Below the pieces are notes generated by a model. That model did not search any database, was not told the DNA's origin, and was given only the letters and a program-made list of their open reading frames with translations. DNA of 64,000 nt from Paenibacillus pinisoli (GTDB lineage: Bacteria; Bacillota; Bacilli; Paenibacillales; Paenibacillaceae): the NCBI RefSeq assembly GCF_003605435.1, contig NZ_QXQB01000006.1:1-64000 (forward strand), read 5' to 3'. Of this stretch, positions 52,141 to 61,984 are shown piece by piece. The stretch's first letter is position 1; every line of letters starts with the position of its first letter. Both the position numbers and the translations under genes were made by a program.

Positions 52141-53667
52141 TTAGCCTTCTTCGTTCACGACAACTTCCTTGCCTCTGCGCTTTAGAAGGATCGGCACGGC
52201 AATCCATAGTACGGCAATGATCAAGAACGCGAGCGACATGGGCTTTTGCAAAAAGATCATGAAATCGCCATTCGATGTTGTCAGCGCCCGGCGCATGTTG
52301 TTCTCAATCATCGGTCCCAATACAAGGCCGAGCACAAGCGGAGCAAGCGGGAAGTCGTTGCGGGCCAGCAGAAAGCCGGCGATGCCGCAGCCCAACAACA
52401 GAATAAGATCGAAGACTTGGGCCTGCACCGCGTAGACGCCGAATACCGAGATCGCAATAATAATGGGAATGAGATATTTGGCCGGCGTTTGAATGACTTT
52501 GGCGAATACTTTCACCAGCGGCATGTTAAGCACGAGCAGGAGCAGGTTGCCGATGAGCATGCTGGCAATTAGCCCCCAAGCAACTTGCGGATGCTCTTCG
52601 AAGAGCAGCGGACCCGGCTGAATGTTGTACATGATGAGCGCGCCCATCAGAATGGCAGTCGTGCCAGAGCCCGGAATGCCGAGCGTAAGCAGAGGAATCA
52701 TCGCTCCGCCGGATGCCGCGTTGTTGGCAGATTCGGGCGCTGCGACGCCGGCGATATTGCCTTTGCCGAAGGTCTCAGGCTTCTTGCTGACTTTCTTCTC
52801 CACAATATAGCTGAAGAACGAAGCAAGCGTCGCTCCTGCGCCTGGCAGAATGCCGATAAAGAATCCCAGAATAGAGCCGCGCGTGATGGGAGCGGCGCTA
52901 TCCTTCAAGTCCTGGCGGCTAGGCAGGACGCGGCCGATCTTGGCGATGCCTCCCGAGCTGTAATCCTTCTCCAGAATGGTCTTGAACACTTCCCCTAGCG
53001 CGAAGAGGCCGACAGCAATAGTGAGAAATTCAAGGCCGGAATACAGCAGCGGAATGCCGAACGTGAAGCGCGCCACGCCGGATACGGTATCCATGCCGAT
53101 GGTAGCGAGCAGCAGTCCGAATACGGTCATTATGAGCGCTTTTGTAATGGACTTGCCGGCAAGGCCGCTTACAGCGCATAGTCCCAGCAGCATTAGCGAG
53201 AAGTAATCTGCCGGACCGAAATTGATAGCGACGCTCGACAATGGCTGCGCCAGAGCAATCAAGGCTACGAGGGCAAAAAGGCCGGCGACGAACGAGCCGA
53301 TGGCGGCAATGGACAGGGCTGCGCCTGCTCTGCCTTGCTTGGCCATCTGGTAGCCGTCAAGCGTCGTGACGACGGAGGACGATTCGCCTGGCGTATTGAG
53401 CAAGATTGAAGTAGTGGAGCCGCCATACATAGCGCCATAATACACGCCTGCAAGCAGAATTATGGAGCTGGTCGCTGCCGCCTCAGGCGGCAATCCGCTT
53501 GTCATCGAAGCGGTGACCGGAATCAGCAGAGCGACGCCGCTCATGGGACCGATGCCCGGCAGGACACCGACGGATGTGCCGATCAGCACGCCGAAAAAAG
53601 CAAAGAGAATATTATGCCACTGCAAGGCGGTCATGAAGCCGTCCGCCAAATAATCCAGTACGTTCAT
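52141..53667 (-). CDS. tctA: tripartite tricarboxylate transporter large permease TctA
   Basis: 508 residues with about 11-12 TM segments. The TctA signature appears as GVLPGIGPMSGVALLIPVTA, GAMYGGSTTSILLNTPGESS and the second inverted copy GFFIGILPGAGATLASFFSY with APESANNAASGGAMIPLLTL. It forms the transport channel with TctB and the lipoprotein TctC. The substrate class is citrate or related carboxylates. It is third in the tctCBA order. Confidence 0.95.
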   Translation of the reverse strand: MNVLDYLADGFMTALQWHNILFAFFGVLIGTSVGVLPGIGPMSGVALLIPVTASMTSGLPPEAAATSSIILLAGVYYGAMYGGSTTSILLNTPGESSSVVTTLDGYQMAKQGRAGAALSIAAIGSFVAGLFALVALIALAQPLSSVAINFGPADYFSLMLLGLCAVSGLAGKSITKALIMTVFGLLLATIGMDTVSGVARFTFGIPLLYSGLEFLTIAVGLFALGEVFKTILEKDYSSGGIAKIGRVLPSRQDLKDSAAPITRGSILGFFIGILPGAGATLASFFSYIVEKKVSKKPETFGKGNIAGVAAPESANNAASGGAMIPLLTLGIPGSGTTAILMGALIMYNIQPGPLLFEEHPQVAWGLIASMLIGNLLLLVLNMPLVKVFAKVIQTPAKYLIPIIIAISVFGVYAVQAQVFDLILLLGCGIAGFLLARNDFPLAPLVLGLVLGPMIENNMRRALTTSNGDFMIFLQKPMSLAFLIIAVLWIAVPILLKRRGKEVVVNEEG

Positions 53668-53684
53668 TCAGATTCCTCCCATGC

Positions 53685-54140
53685 TCATGATAGCCAAGAC
53701 GGGAAGCCCGGCATGGAGCCTTCCAGCAAGACGACAAAGATGACATAGACGCTAATAGAGAATAGTCCGGCAATCAGAATCGATTTGAGCCACTTGCCTC
53801 TCTCAATGGTCTGGAACGCCACGAGCAGAAAGACGAAGGTGCCGATTATATAGCCGATGAATTCCAGGAAGTAGGCATAGAGAAACGCTGTAATAAAGAT
53901 GATAAAAAATCGCTTATAATCCAGCTGGGCCTTTTTTTGCTCGTTCGGCTTGGTTTTCATGACTTCGTAGAAGAGACGGATGCTTAGCAGAACTAAGACG
54001 AGACCCAGTCCGAAGGGGAATATATTAGGCCCGACAGTGCTTCCGTATGAGGTGGCGCTGATGCTTGCGCTCTGCCACATAAAGCCGATGCCGAGAAGCA
54101 GGAATACGATGCTGGCATAGCGGTCGAAGGTTCTGTTCAT
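53685..54140 (-). CDS. tctB: tripartite tricarboxylate transporter small permease TctB
   Basis: 151 residues from ATG 54140, chosen for AGGAGG upstream. Four TM helices: ASIVFLLLGIGFMWQSASIS, a GPNIFPFGLGLVLVLLSIRL stretch, and two late helices. A charged loop (KTKPNEQKKAQLDYKRF) sits in the middle. Sequence is weakly conserved in this family, so the neighbours TctA and TctC support the call. Confidence 0.9.
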   Translation of the reverse strand: MNRTFDRYASIVFLLLGIGFMWQSASISATSYGSTVGPNIFPFGLGLVLVLLSIRLFYEVMKTKPNEQKKAQLDYKRFFIIFITAFLYAYFLEFIGYIIGTFVFLLVAFQTIERGKWLKSILIAGLFSISVYVIFVVLLEGSMPGFPSWLS

Positions 54141-54231
54141 AGGGGATGCCTCCTGTAGGGAAGAAGAAGGGAGAACACCGAAAATCATCCCCCTTTCCTT
54201 CAAATTCGTGCGCTGATATAGCGAGTTGAAG

Positions 54232-55245
54232 TTATTTCTGCATGCCCAGCGCGGTCAGCAGATCTTGCACGTCTTTTTCCTGTTGCTCGAGGAATGTCTT
54301 GAAGTCGGCGGCATTACGGTATTCGCTGGCCCAGTCATTCGCCACAAGCTCCTTCTGCCAGACTTGATTCTCGGACAGTTCCTTCAGCTTCTTGTCCCAG
54401 AAAGCAACCTGCTCCCCGGTCATCTCCTTCGGTCCGAATACCCCGCGCCAAATGTTGAATTCCGCGTCCAGGCCAAGCTCCTTCATCGTAGGCACATCCT
54501 TAAAATCGCCGCCGAGACGTTCGCTTGACGTTACGGCCAGAATTTTAATTTTGCCCGCTTTCAGATAGCTGCCCAGCGATGAGATGTCCGTGCCGATGGC
54601 GTCGGCGTTTTTGCCCAGCAGCGCGGCGATCGCTTCGCCTCCCCCGTCATAGGACAAATACTTGACGGTCTTCGGATCGATGCCGGACTTGAAGGCCGGC
54701 AGCACGCTGATCAGGTGGTCCATAGAGCCCGGGGCGGAGCCGCCAGCTAGCGTTACGGACTTGGGATCGGCTTTAATCGCGTCAATCAGCGATTGAAGAT
54801 CGTTGTACTTGGAGCCGGCTGCCACCGCGATGGCGCCGAAATCCTTCGTAATCTGGGCTAGCGGTGTGACATCCTTATACCCGTACGGGCTGTTGCCTTC
54901 CTTCTTCAGGTTATTGATGAGAATCGGCGGCGAGCTGACGAACAGCTTGTAGGGGTCCTTGCTGTCTTTGGCTACGTACTCCCCGAGGAATACTGTGCCG
55001 CCGCCGCCCGGCTTGTTCTCAACGGTCATCGTCTGCTCAATGAGCTTGGTCTCGGACAGCACCTTGGTCAGAGAGCGGGCTGTCTTATCCCATCCGCCGC
55101 CGGCGCCTGAAGGAGCCGTTACGATAAAAGGCTTCTTCGGATAATCTCCGCCGCCGTTGCCCCCGGCGGTGCTGCAAGCGGTTAAACTGACGGCGAGTAC
55201 GAGCGCTGCTGCTATTGTTTTCAAGCCATTCCGTTTCAACATCAT
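54232..55245 (-). CDS. tctC: tripartite tricarboxylate transporter substrate-binding lipoprotein TctC
   Basis: 337 residues. The signal peptide ends in VSLTAC, followed by a Gly-rich linker. The mature Bug-family fold begins KPFIVTAPSGAGGGWDKTAR, matching the loop that holds the carboxylate, and contains GGSAPGSMDHLI. The protein is anchored outside and captures a di- or tricarboxylate. It is the first gene of the minus-strand operon. A 13/14 cre box lies 40 bases upstream of the start. Confidence 0.93.
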   Translation of the reverse strand: MMLKRNGLKTIAAALVLAVSLTACSTAGGNGGGDYPKKPFIVTAPSGAGGGWDKTARSLTKVLSETKLIEQTMTVENKPGGGGTVFLGEYVAKDSKDPYKLFVSSPPILINNLKKEGNSPYGYKDVTPLAQITKDFGAIAVAAGSKYNDLQSLIDAIKADPKSVTLAGGSAPGSMDHLISVLPAFKSGIDPKTVKYLSYDGGGEAIAALLGKNADAIGTDISSLGSYLKAGKIKILAVTSSERLGGDFKDVPTMKELGLDAEFNIWRGVFGPKEMTGEQVAFWDKKLKELSENQVWQKELVANDWASEYRNAADFKTFLEQQEKDVQDLLTALGMQK

Positions 55246-55284
55246 AGATAGTTTCCCCCTTATAAGGTCCCGAGAAGCGCCTTC

Positions 55285-55298
55285 TGTAAGCGCTTACT
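55285..55298. promoter_or_regulatory. cre box (CcpA) between tctC and the sensor kinase
   Basis: TGTAAGCGCTTACT matches 13 of 14 positions of TGWAANCGNTNWCA, with a perfect 12-bp palindrome GTAAGCGCTTAC. It sits 40 bases upstream of the tctC start, a position typical of repression by CcpA, and could also affect the divergent kinase gene. Confidence 0.7.
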
Positions 55299-55498
55299 AA
55301 TCGGAGTGACTTCATACTATCACCGTGCTTTGCGCTTGAATAGAATTGCGTTATAAGTTGAAAAAGGTTCATTTCGATAATTTTGTTCATAAAATTTACG
55401 GGAATTCCAACTGTTTGGACTTTGTTCGAGGGCACGATGTAGCATACAATAAGGAAATCAAAGCTCGAAGCGCAGCTTGCAAGCATGGAGGTAAATGT

Positions 55499-57112
55499 AT
55501 GCGGTTACAAACAAGGCTGATTCTGCTGATCGGCATCCTGCTGTTCTCTACCATTGTTGCCTTGACCTTCAGCTTTGAGCGTCTGCTAGTGGATACACTG
55601 GAGAAGAATATTGGCGCTTCGGCGCTTAAGCTGGCCAAGGCGGTCGCCGAGATGGACGTTATCCAGGAAGCCTTTGAGACGGAGAATCCGTCAGCTATTA
55701 TTCAGCCGGTCGTAGAAGAGATTCGGCTGGAGACCGATGCGGAATATATCGTGATCGGCAATCGCGACGGCATCCGCTATGCCCATCCTGTACCCGACCG
55801 GATCGGGCAGGAGATGGTGGGCGGCGACAACGGTCCGGTGCTGCAAGGCATGAGCATCATCTCGAAGGCTGTCGGCTCTATGGGCCCGTCGCTGCGCGGC
55901 AAGACGCCGATCTATAACGATCGGGACGAAATCATCGGCATCGTATCGGTCGGTATTTTGATGAAGGATATTGAAGAGTCTGCTCAGTCTTATCGCAATC
56001 GGGTGCTCTTCTTTGCCGCGCTCGCTTTAATAGCGGGCTGCGGAGGTGCGATATGGATCGCATCCAGCGTGAAGAGGCTGATTCACGGTCTGGAGCCCAA
56101 GGAGATCGGGCTTCTCTACCAGGAGAAGAGGGCGATTCTAGAGACAATTCATGAAGGGATTATCGCGATTAACCGGGAAGGAATCGTTACGCTCGCCAAT
56201 CATACGGCGACGATCATGATCGATTCTTCGGCAGAGACGACGATCACGGGAAGGCATATTCGGGATGTCATCCCGGATACGAGACTCCTTGAGGTGATAC
56301 AGTCCGGGGAAGCGGAGAAGGATCAGGAGATGATCATTAATGACCATATCGTCGTTGCGAACCGTCTGCCGATTTATGACCATGAGCATCGCATCGTCGG
56401 GGCGGTATCGAGCTTCCGCAATAAGTCAGAGCTGCTGAGATTGACTGATGAGCTGACGCAGGTGAAGAAGTATACGGAGGCGCTGCGCGCCCAGACGCAT
56501 GAATATTCGAATAAGCTATATACGATCTATGGCCTTATTCAATTGGAGTCCTACCAGGAAGCGATGGATCTCATTACGCATGAGACGGATGTTCACCAGA
56601 ATCTGATTCAGTTCCTCCTTCAGGAAATTCCCGATCCTATCATCGGAGGCATTCTCATCGGCAAATTTAACCGGGCGAGCGAACTAAAGGTGAGGCTCGA
56701 CATTAACAGGGGGAGCACATTCAAGGATATTCCGGAAGCTGTGAGCCGCAACCTGCTGGTCGCCATTATCGGCAACTTGATTGACAATGCAATGGAAGCG
56801 GCTCAAGCGTTAACAGTTGCCGAGGACAGATGGGTTAGTGTATGGCTCAGCGACAAGGGAGAGGAGCTTCAAATCGAGGTGGCGGATAGCGGCGGAGGCA
56901 TTCCTGCAAGCAGCGAGGGCCGATTGTTCGAGGTAGGCTATTCGACGAAAGGGGAGAGCAACCGGGGATTTGGCCTGTCTATTGTGCATGGAGCCGTACA
57001 GCAGTTGAACGGAACGATCGCATACCGCAATGCAGAAGAAGGGGGCGCGGTATTCACTGTCACCATTCCGAAGGCGAGGAGGGATAGTTATGATACGGGT
57101 CGTCATCATTGA
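55499..57112 (+). CDS. CitA/DcuS-family sensor histidine kinase
   Basis: 537 residues from ATG 55499 behind GGAGG. TM1 at about 5-30, an extracellular PAS-like Cache domain (YIVIGNRDGIRYAHPVPDRI), TM2 near 170-190, a cytoplasmic PAS, a SPOB-type H-box (THEYSNKL) and HATPase_c with NLIDNAMEAAQ and STKGESNRGFGLSI. This family senses citrate or C4-dicarboxylates. It is divergent from tctCBA and overlaps the response regulator, so it very likely controls the transporter. Confidence 0.93.
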   Translation: MRLQTRLILLIGILLFSTIVALTFSFERLLVDTLEKNIGASALKLAKAVAEMDVIQEAFETENPSAIIQPVVEEIRLETDAEYIVIGNRDGIRYAHPVPDRIGQEMVGGDNGPVLQGMSIISKAVGSMGPSLRGKTPIYNDRDEIIGIVSVGILMKDIEESAQSYRNRVLFFAALALIAGCGGAIWIASSVKRLIHGLEPKEIGLLYQEKRAILETIHEGIIAINREGIVTLANHTATIMIDSSAETTITGRHIRDVIPDTRLLEVIQSGEAEKDQEMIINDHIVVANRLPIYDHEHRIVGAVSSFRNKSELLRLTDELTQVKKYTEALRAQTHEYSNKLYTIYGLIQLESYQEAMDLITHETDVHQNLIQFLLQEIPDPIIGGILIGKFNRASELKVRLDINRGSTFKDIPEAVSRNLLVAIIGNLIDNAMEAAQALTVAEDRWVSVWLSDKGEELQIEVADSGGGIPASSEGRLFEVGYSTKGESNRGFGLSIVHGAVQQLNGTIAYRNAEEGGAVFTVTIPKARRDSYDTGRHH

Positions 57113-57788
57113 GGACGATGTGCGAATCGCAAGCATCAATCAGCGTTTTGTGGAGAAAGTGGAAGGCTTCGAGGTAGTCGGCATTGCGACCGATAAAGCA
57201 CAGGCGCATGAACAGCTTGATATTCTGATGCCGGACTTGGTGCTGCTGGATTTGTACTTTCCCGATATGTCTGGCCTGGATTTGCTGCAGCATATCCAGA
57301 GAAGCTGTCCGCATACCGATGTGATGATCATTACGGCGGCCAAGGAGTTCGATACGGTGCGTGAGGCCATACGGGGCGGCGTATTCGACTTCATGATCAA
57401 GCCGGTCGTATTCGAGCGATTCCAGGAAAAGCTGAAGGCCTATCGCAAGTATTACGGACAGCTCAGACAATATGAGGAATCCGATGCGCAGATGGATCAG
57501 CAATGTGTGGATCAGCTGTTATGGGGGACGGGAGAGCGTTCCGATCATAAGGATGCGTATTTGCCAAAGGGCATCGATAAGATTACAAGCGAGAAAATTA
57601 TGGCATACCTTGAATCGGCGGATGGCGTCTGGACCGCGGAGGAGCTGGGCAAGCACGGCGGCTTCAGCCGTACGACGGCGCGCAGGTATCTGGAATATTT
57701 CGTCGAGAAGGGCGTGCTGGCGGCAGATATCTCTTATGGCACAGTCGGCAGGCCGGAGAGGGTATACCGGAAGGCAGGTCTGGAATAG
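57090..57788 (+). CDS. CitB/DcuR-family response regulator
   Basis: 232 residues from ATG 57090 with GAGGAGGGAT upstream, overlapping the kinase gene by 23 bases. Receiver: VVIIEDDVRIASI, phospho-acceptor in PDLVLLDLYFPDMSG, Lys in DFMIKPVVFERF. The C-terminal HTH is the CitB type (GVWTAEELGKHGGFSRTTAR, then VEKGVLAADISYGTVGRPER). Target: probably the divergent tct operon. Confidence 0.93.
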   Translation: MIRVVIIEDDVRIASINQRFVEKVEGFEVVGIATDKAQAHEQLDILMPDLVLLDLYFPDMSGLDLLQHIQRSCPHTDVMIITAAKEFDTVREAIRGGVFDFMIKPVVFERFQEKLKAYRKYYGQLRQYEESDAQMDQQCVDQLLWGTGERSDHKDAYLPKGIDKITSEKIMAYLESADGVWTAEELGKHGGFSRTTARRYLEYFVEKGVLAADISYGTVGRPERVYRKAGLE

Positions 57789-57796
57789 TTGCATCA

Positions 57797-57841
57797 AAAA
57801 GATCGCCAGCAAAGCCAAACGGCCATGCAAGGCGATCTTTT
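57797..57841. terminator. bidirectional terminator between response regulator and pepT
   Basis: Stem AAAAGATCGCC / GGCGATCTTTT with a 23-base loop. Confidence 0.8.
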
Positions 57842-57861
57842 CATTTCAGCTAATCCTGTTA

Positions 57862-59100
57862 TTAGGCTTTCTCTTCGTACAAGCGTACAATCTCGACGAT
57901 CGTCTTGACAGCCAGCTCCATATGGTCGATTGAGACGTATTCGTAACGGCCGTGGTAGTTCATGCCGCCGGTAAAAATATTCGGCGTAGGCAGCCCTTTG
58001 AAGGACAGCTGGGAGCCGTCTGTGCCGCCGCGGATCGGCTCGACGATCGGAGTGATGCCAAGGTTGACCATCGCTTCGTGCGCAATGTCGACGACTTCTT
58101 TCACAGGCTCGATCTTCTCGCCCATGTTGTAGTATTGGTCCTTCATCTCCAGTTGAATGCGGTCAGCGCCATACTTCGCTTTCAGCTCTTCGACGACGGC
58201 AGCCAGGCGCTCTTTGCGGCCATTGAAGAGATTGCGGTCATGGTCGCGAATAATATATCTGAGCGACGCATGCTCCACATCGCCTTCCAGCGCCATCAGA
58301 TGGAAGAAACCTTCGTAGCCTTCCGTATGCTCAGGCGCTTCGCTTGCCGGAAGCTTGCTGTTCAATTCAATGGCGATTTTGATCGCGTTGATCATTTTGT
58401 TTTTTGCTGTTCCGGGATGGACGTTTTTGCCTTGAATAGTGATCTTGGCTCCTGCCGCGTTGAAGCTCTCGTATTGAAGCTCGCCGAGCGGACCGCCGTC
58501 CATCGTATAGGCATAAGCTGCTCCGAACGCTTCTACATCGAAGCGATGCGCGCCGCGGCCAATTTCTTCATCCGGTGTAAAAGCAACGCGGATGTTGCCG
58601 TGCTTAATCTCCGGATGGGCGATGAGATAAGCCATGGCGGTCATAATCTCCGTCATGCCTGCCTTGTCATCGGCGCCGAGCAGCGTGGTGCCGTCAGTCG
58701 TAACGAGCGTATGACCTTTATAGCTTGGCAGCTCAGGAAATTCCTTCGGCGACAGAATAATATGCTGCGCTTCATTTAACACAATATCTCCGCCATCATA
58801 GTTCTCGACTACCTGCGGATTGACACCTGCGCCAGTCATATCCGTCGCCGTATCGAGATGGGCCATAAAGCCGATCGTTTTGACGTCTTTGTCCGTGTTG
58901 GCAGGCAGCGTAGCCATCACGTATCCGTTGGCGTCAACGGTCACGTCGCTCATGCCAATCGCCTTCAGTTCCTCGACCAGCATGCGGCCAAGCGTCAATT
59001 GGCCTGGAGTGGACGGGCACTCTTCGTTATTTTCATTGGACTGCGTATCAACCTTTACATATGTGAAAAACCGGGTAAGCAGCTCTTGTTTCATTGACAT
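57862..59100 (-). CDS. pepT: peptidase T (tripeptide aminopeptidase)
   Basis: 412 residues from ATG 59100 (AGGAG 11 bases upstream); ATG 59094 is possible. Di-zinc M20 motifs are present: GFMAHLDTATDMTG, GTTLLGADDKAG and TPDEEIGRGAHRFD, and a final GGMNYHGRYEYVS metal His. The dimerisation domain lies at about 210-320. The enzyme removes the N-terminal residue from tripeptides in the cytosol. Length is that of E. coli and B. subtilis PepT. Confidence 0.95.
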   Translation of the reverse strand: MSMKQELLTRFFTYVKVDTQSNENNEECPSTPGQLTLGRMLVEELKAIGMSDVTVDANGYVMATLPANTDKDVKTIGFMAHLDTATDMTGAGVNPQVVENYDGGDIVLNEAQHIILSPKEFPELPSYKGHTLVTTDGTTLLGADDKAGMTEIMTAMAYLIAHPEIKHGNIRVAFTPDEEIGRGAHRFDVEAFGAAYAYTMDGGPLGELQYESFNAAGAKITIQGKNVHPGTAKNKMINAIKIAIELNSKLPASEAPEHTEGYEGFFHLMALEGDVEHASLRYIIRDHDRNLFNGRKERLAAVVEELKAKYGADRIQLEMKDQYYNMGEKIEPVKEVVDIAHEAMVNLGITPIVEPIRGGTDGSQLSFKGLPTPNIFTGGMNYHGRYEYVSIDHMELAVKTIVEIVRLYEEKA

Positions 59101-59198
59101 CGGAAGTTCATCTCCTATATTCAGCTTCATGCAAAGTATAATATAAAGCAGGGAACAAATGAAAGGCAACTGCACCACAGCCGGAAAGCGAGGCCATC

Positions 59199-60134
59199 AT
59201 GACTAATGAACAAGCTTATGACCACGAGCCTTTTGCGCAAATTGCAAAAAAGCTGAACACAGGCGGAGAGCTTCGGGATTGCCGAAGACTTGCAGGCGGC
59301 ATCTCGGCTGTGACTACCTATATAGAGGTTGCTTCAAGCCAAGGGGAAATAAATCGTTATGTGGTTCGCCAGCACGGAGCGGCGGATCTGAGCAGAGACG
59401 CGGACATTGCCGGGCATGAATTCGAGCTGCTGCGCCTGCTGAAGCAGAATGGAATCAGCGTGGCCCAGCCGATGCTGTACGATGCATCTTGTGCTATCCT
59501 TCCAAGTCCATATATTGTAGCGGCTTATGTAGAGGGGCAGGTGGAGCTGCAGCCGCAACAATCGGTGTATAAAGCCCGGCAGCTGGCAAGCCAGCTTGCT
59601 GCGATTCACCAAGTGAGGATTAGCCATACAGAGCTCCCCTTCCTGGCGGATATGCATAAGGTCGTATCGGGGAAGCTCGCAAGCAGACCGGGCCAACTCG
59701 ACGATTCGTTAAGCGAAGGGCCGATTCGAGAGGCATTAATGATGGCTTGGCCAAGCTTGCGCCTGAATGAGGGGACTCTCCTGCACGGCGACTATTGGCC
59801 GGGCAATGTGCTTTGGAAGGAGGGTGAGCTTGCCGCTGTTATGGACTGGGAGGATGCGGCTTGGGGCGATCCGCTGTCGGATGTCGGCAACGCCAGAATG
59901 GAGCTGCTCTGGGCATACGGAGAAGCAGCGATGGAAGCCTTCACGGAGCAATATCGCCAAGAGATGCCGCAACTGGCTTACGAGAGCCTACCTTATTGGG
60001 ATTTATGCGCTGCGCTGCGGCCTGCTTCCCAGCTCTCAGGCTGGGGACTTGACCCTGACACAGAGCGGGTTATGCGGGAGCGGCATGCAGTCTTCACAGC
60101 ACAAGCGCTGGCGGTCAGGCACCGTATATTATAA
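59199..60134 (+). CDS. APH-fold phosphotransferase family protein
   Basis: 311 residues. The catalytic loop reads LLHGDYWPGNVLWKEGELAA, with HGDYWPGN as the Brenner-type motif and VMDWEDAAWGDPLSDVGNAR as the Mg-binding DFG-like segment. The N-lobe is short but has the VRQH region. Such proteins phosphorylate aminoglycosides, choline, homoserine or similar small molecules. The neighbours do not show the substrate. No sign of resistance-gene mobility. Confidence 0.85.
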   Translation: MTNEQAYDHEPFAQIAKKLNTGGELRDCRRLAGGISAVTTYIEVASSQGEINRYVVRQHGAADLSRDADIAGHEFELLRLLKQNGISVAQPMLYDASCAILPSPYIVAAYVEGQVELQPQQSVYKARQLASQLAAIHQVRISHTELPFLADMHKVVSGKLASRPGQLDDSLSEGPIREALMMAWPSLRLNEGTLLHGDYWPGNVLWKEGELAAVMDWEDAAWGDPLSDVGNARMELLWAYGEAAMEAFTEQYRQEMPQLAYESLPYWDLCAALRPASQLSGWGLDPDTERVMRERHAVFTAQALAVRHRIL

Positions 60135-60165
60135 AAATGTTGGATTGGTTTATTTCGGCAGTGGC

Positions 60166-61161
60166 CTATTTCAATTCCCGCTGCCTTTTATTTTTGGTAT
60201 AGATCATTCCAATCGTTTTCTCCAGCTCTGGTTCCCTAAGTCTTAGATCACGAAGTTCATGCCGTCGAGACACCAGGCTGACGGCTTCTCCAAGCGATAT
60301 ATCGGTTCGATCAAATTGATACGTCACATTGTTGCCTGTATGCGCGACTACTTGGAGTCGAGGATCATCCAAAGGAGCGTTACAGCCTTTGTACTCCACC
60401 TCCAGCATTGTGCCTCCGCCGAATTGGCTGTTGAACGCCTGAAGGCCCCCGTCATAGATGATTTGACCGTCGTCGATCATCATGAGGCGTTCGCAAACCT
60501 CTTCAATATCATCCATGTCATGCGTTGTCAGAATAACCGTTGTTTTTTTCTCCGCATTCAGTTCCTTCAGGAACCGCCTGATATTGGTCTTCGCAATGAC
60601 ATCAAGACCGATAGTCGGCTCGTCCAGATACAGAATACGAGGATCGTGAAGAAGTGCGGCAGCCAGATTAGCGCGCATTTTCTGTCCGAGACTTAGCTGT
60701 CTGATTGGTGTCCGGTAGAAGCCCTTCATTTCAAGCAGCTCCACCATAAAATCCACATTGCGGCGGAAGACCGCAGGGTCAATTCGGTACATACGCTGGA
60801 ATAGACGGAATGTATCATCCATAGGCAAGTCCCAATACAGCTGGGAGCGCTGGCCGAAGACGACGCCGATATGCATAGCGTTATGCTTGCGGTCCCGGCT
60901 TGGCTCAATGCCATTCGTAATAATGCGGCCGGAGGTAGGGGTCAGCACGCCGGAGAGCATCTTGACGGTAGTGGATTTGCCGGCGCCGTTCGGTCCGATG
61001 AAGCCGACGAGCTCCCCCTCTGTAATATGAAAATTAAGGCCGGAGACAGCCGTCTTCCAGTCATAGGCTCGGGCATACAGCGATTGGACGGCAGCAAGCC
61101 ATCCTTCCCTGCGGGGACGGTTCACTCTATAACTCTTCGACACGTCATGTACTTCGATCAT
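60166..61161 (-). CDS. ABC transporter ATP-binding protein (ABC-2 exporter)
   Basis: 331 residues from ATG 61161 behind AAAAAGGAG. Walker A GPNGAGKSTTVKMLSGVL, signature LSLGQKMRANLAAALLHDPR, Walker B ILYLDEPTIGLDVI and H-loop ILTTHDMDDIEEV. It has the C-terminal extension seen in NatA/YadG-type exporters. It forms an operon with two permeases. The exported compound is unknown. Confidence 0.93.
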   Translation of the reverse strand: MIEVHDVSKSYRVNRPRREGWLAAVQSLYARAYDWKTAVSGLNFHITEGELVGFIGPNGAGKSTTVKMLSGVLTPTSGRIITNGIEPSRDRKHNAMHIGVVFGQRSQLYWDLPMDDTFRLFQRMYRIDPAVFRRNVDFMVELLEMKGFYRTPIRQLSLGQKMRANLAAALLHDPRILYLDEPTIGLDVIAKTNIRRFLKELNAEKKTTVILTTHDMDDIEEVCERLMMIDDGQIIYDGGLQAFNSQFGGGTMLEVEYKGCNAPLDDPRLQVVAHTGNNVTYQFDRTDISLGEAVSLVSRRHELRDLRLREPELEKTIGMIYTKNKRQRELK

Positions 61162-61178
61162 GGGGTACAACTCCTTTT

Positions 61179-61982
61179 TTATGAACCTGTGCTGTGATAT
61201 TGCTTGATGCCCCAGTTCCATAACAACAGCGCGCCAGCGAATAGGACCGAGCCAACTGCAAGGGTGAGATATTGGAATAGGGGATGGAACATCAAGAAAT
61301 CCTGTTTGCCCAAGAAATATTGCGCCGGATAAAAGTTGATGAAGGCATAAGGCACAATGAGAGTCAGCACAATCTGAATCGATGCCGGATAGATTGAGAC
61401 CGGATAGCGGATGAAATCTTTGAAATCAAACAGAAGCAGCTGTGCAATGCTTGTATTCCGCACCATCCAGAATGAAGGGATAGCGGTATAGATGAAGGCT
61501 GCAGCCTGAATTAGCGTGCCTCCAACAAGCGTGATGAAGAGGAAGAAGAAATCCCATGCGCTGAGCGATAGCTTCAGCTGAGAGATGCAGATGCCGATGA
61601 ACAGCATGCCGAAAGCGACATTGGAGAAATAGGATGCGGTGAATTCTCGGCTCATCAGATAAAGCAGCGGATTCATCGGCTTCGTCAGCAGCTCGTCGAA
61701 CTCCCCGGACTGAATCTTGGCTGGAAGCTTCGTGAACGGATGGAAGCAGAAAAATGCAGCCAGCGAATAAGAGGTCAGATTGAGAGCGTATAGGAACATC
61801 ACTTCATACTGCCCCCAGCCGGCAATAGATTGGAATTTGTAGAGCAGCACCCAGATCAAAGCGAATTCGGTGCTCCATACGATACCCCGCGACAGAAAGG
61901 TGAGCAGGAAGGCTGCGCGGTATTCGGTTTTGGCCTTGATATTGATGCGGATGAAGGTCCAATACAGCGATGCGTAATCCAT
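61179..61982 (-). CDS. ABC-2 type permease (DUF990-like)
   Basis: 267 residues from ATG 61982 with AAGGAGG. Six TM segments. Visible patterns are YASLYWTFIRINIKAKTEYR, the cytoplasmic TKLPAKIQSGEFDELLTKPM with the paired LLTKP motif of ABC-2 proteins, and a late IVPYAFINFYPAQYFLGK. It is encoded 2 bases after the next permease; the two make a heterodimeric channel. Confidence 0.88.
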   Translation of the reverse strand: MDYASLYWTFIRINIKAKTEYRAAFLLTFLSRGIVWSTEFALIWVLLYKFQSIAGWGQYEVMFLYALNLTSYSLAAFFCFHPFTKLPAKIQSGEFDELLTKPMNPLLYLMSREFTASYFSNVAFGMLFIGICISQLKLSLSAWDFFFLFITLVGGTLIQAAAFIYTAIPSFWMVRNTSIAQLLLFDFKDFIRYPVSIYPASIQIVLTLIVPYAFINFYPAQYFLGKQDFLMFHPLFQYLTLAVGSVLFAGALLLWNWGIKQYHSTGS

Positions 61983-61984
61983 GG

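Noticed and set aside
59199..60134. Aminoglycoside resistance gene
   Set aside because: The APH fold is shared by many metabolic kinases; there is no close motif match to known resistance enzymes and no mobile context.
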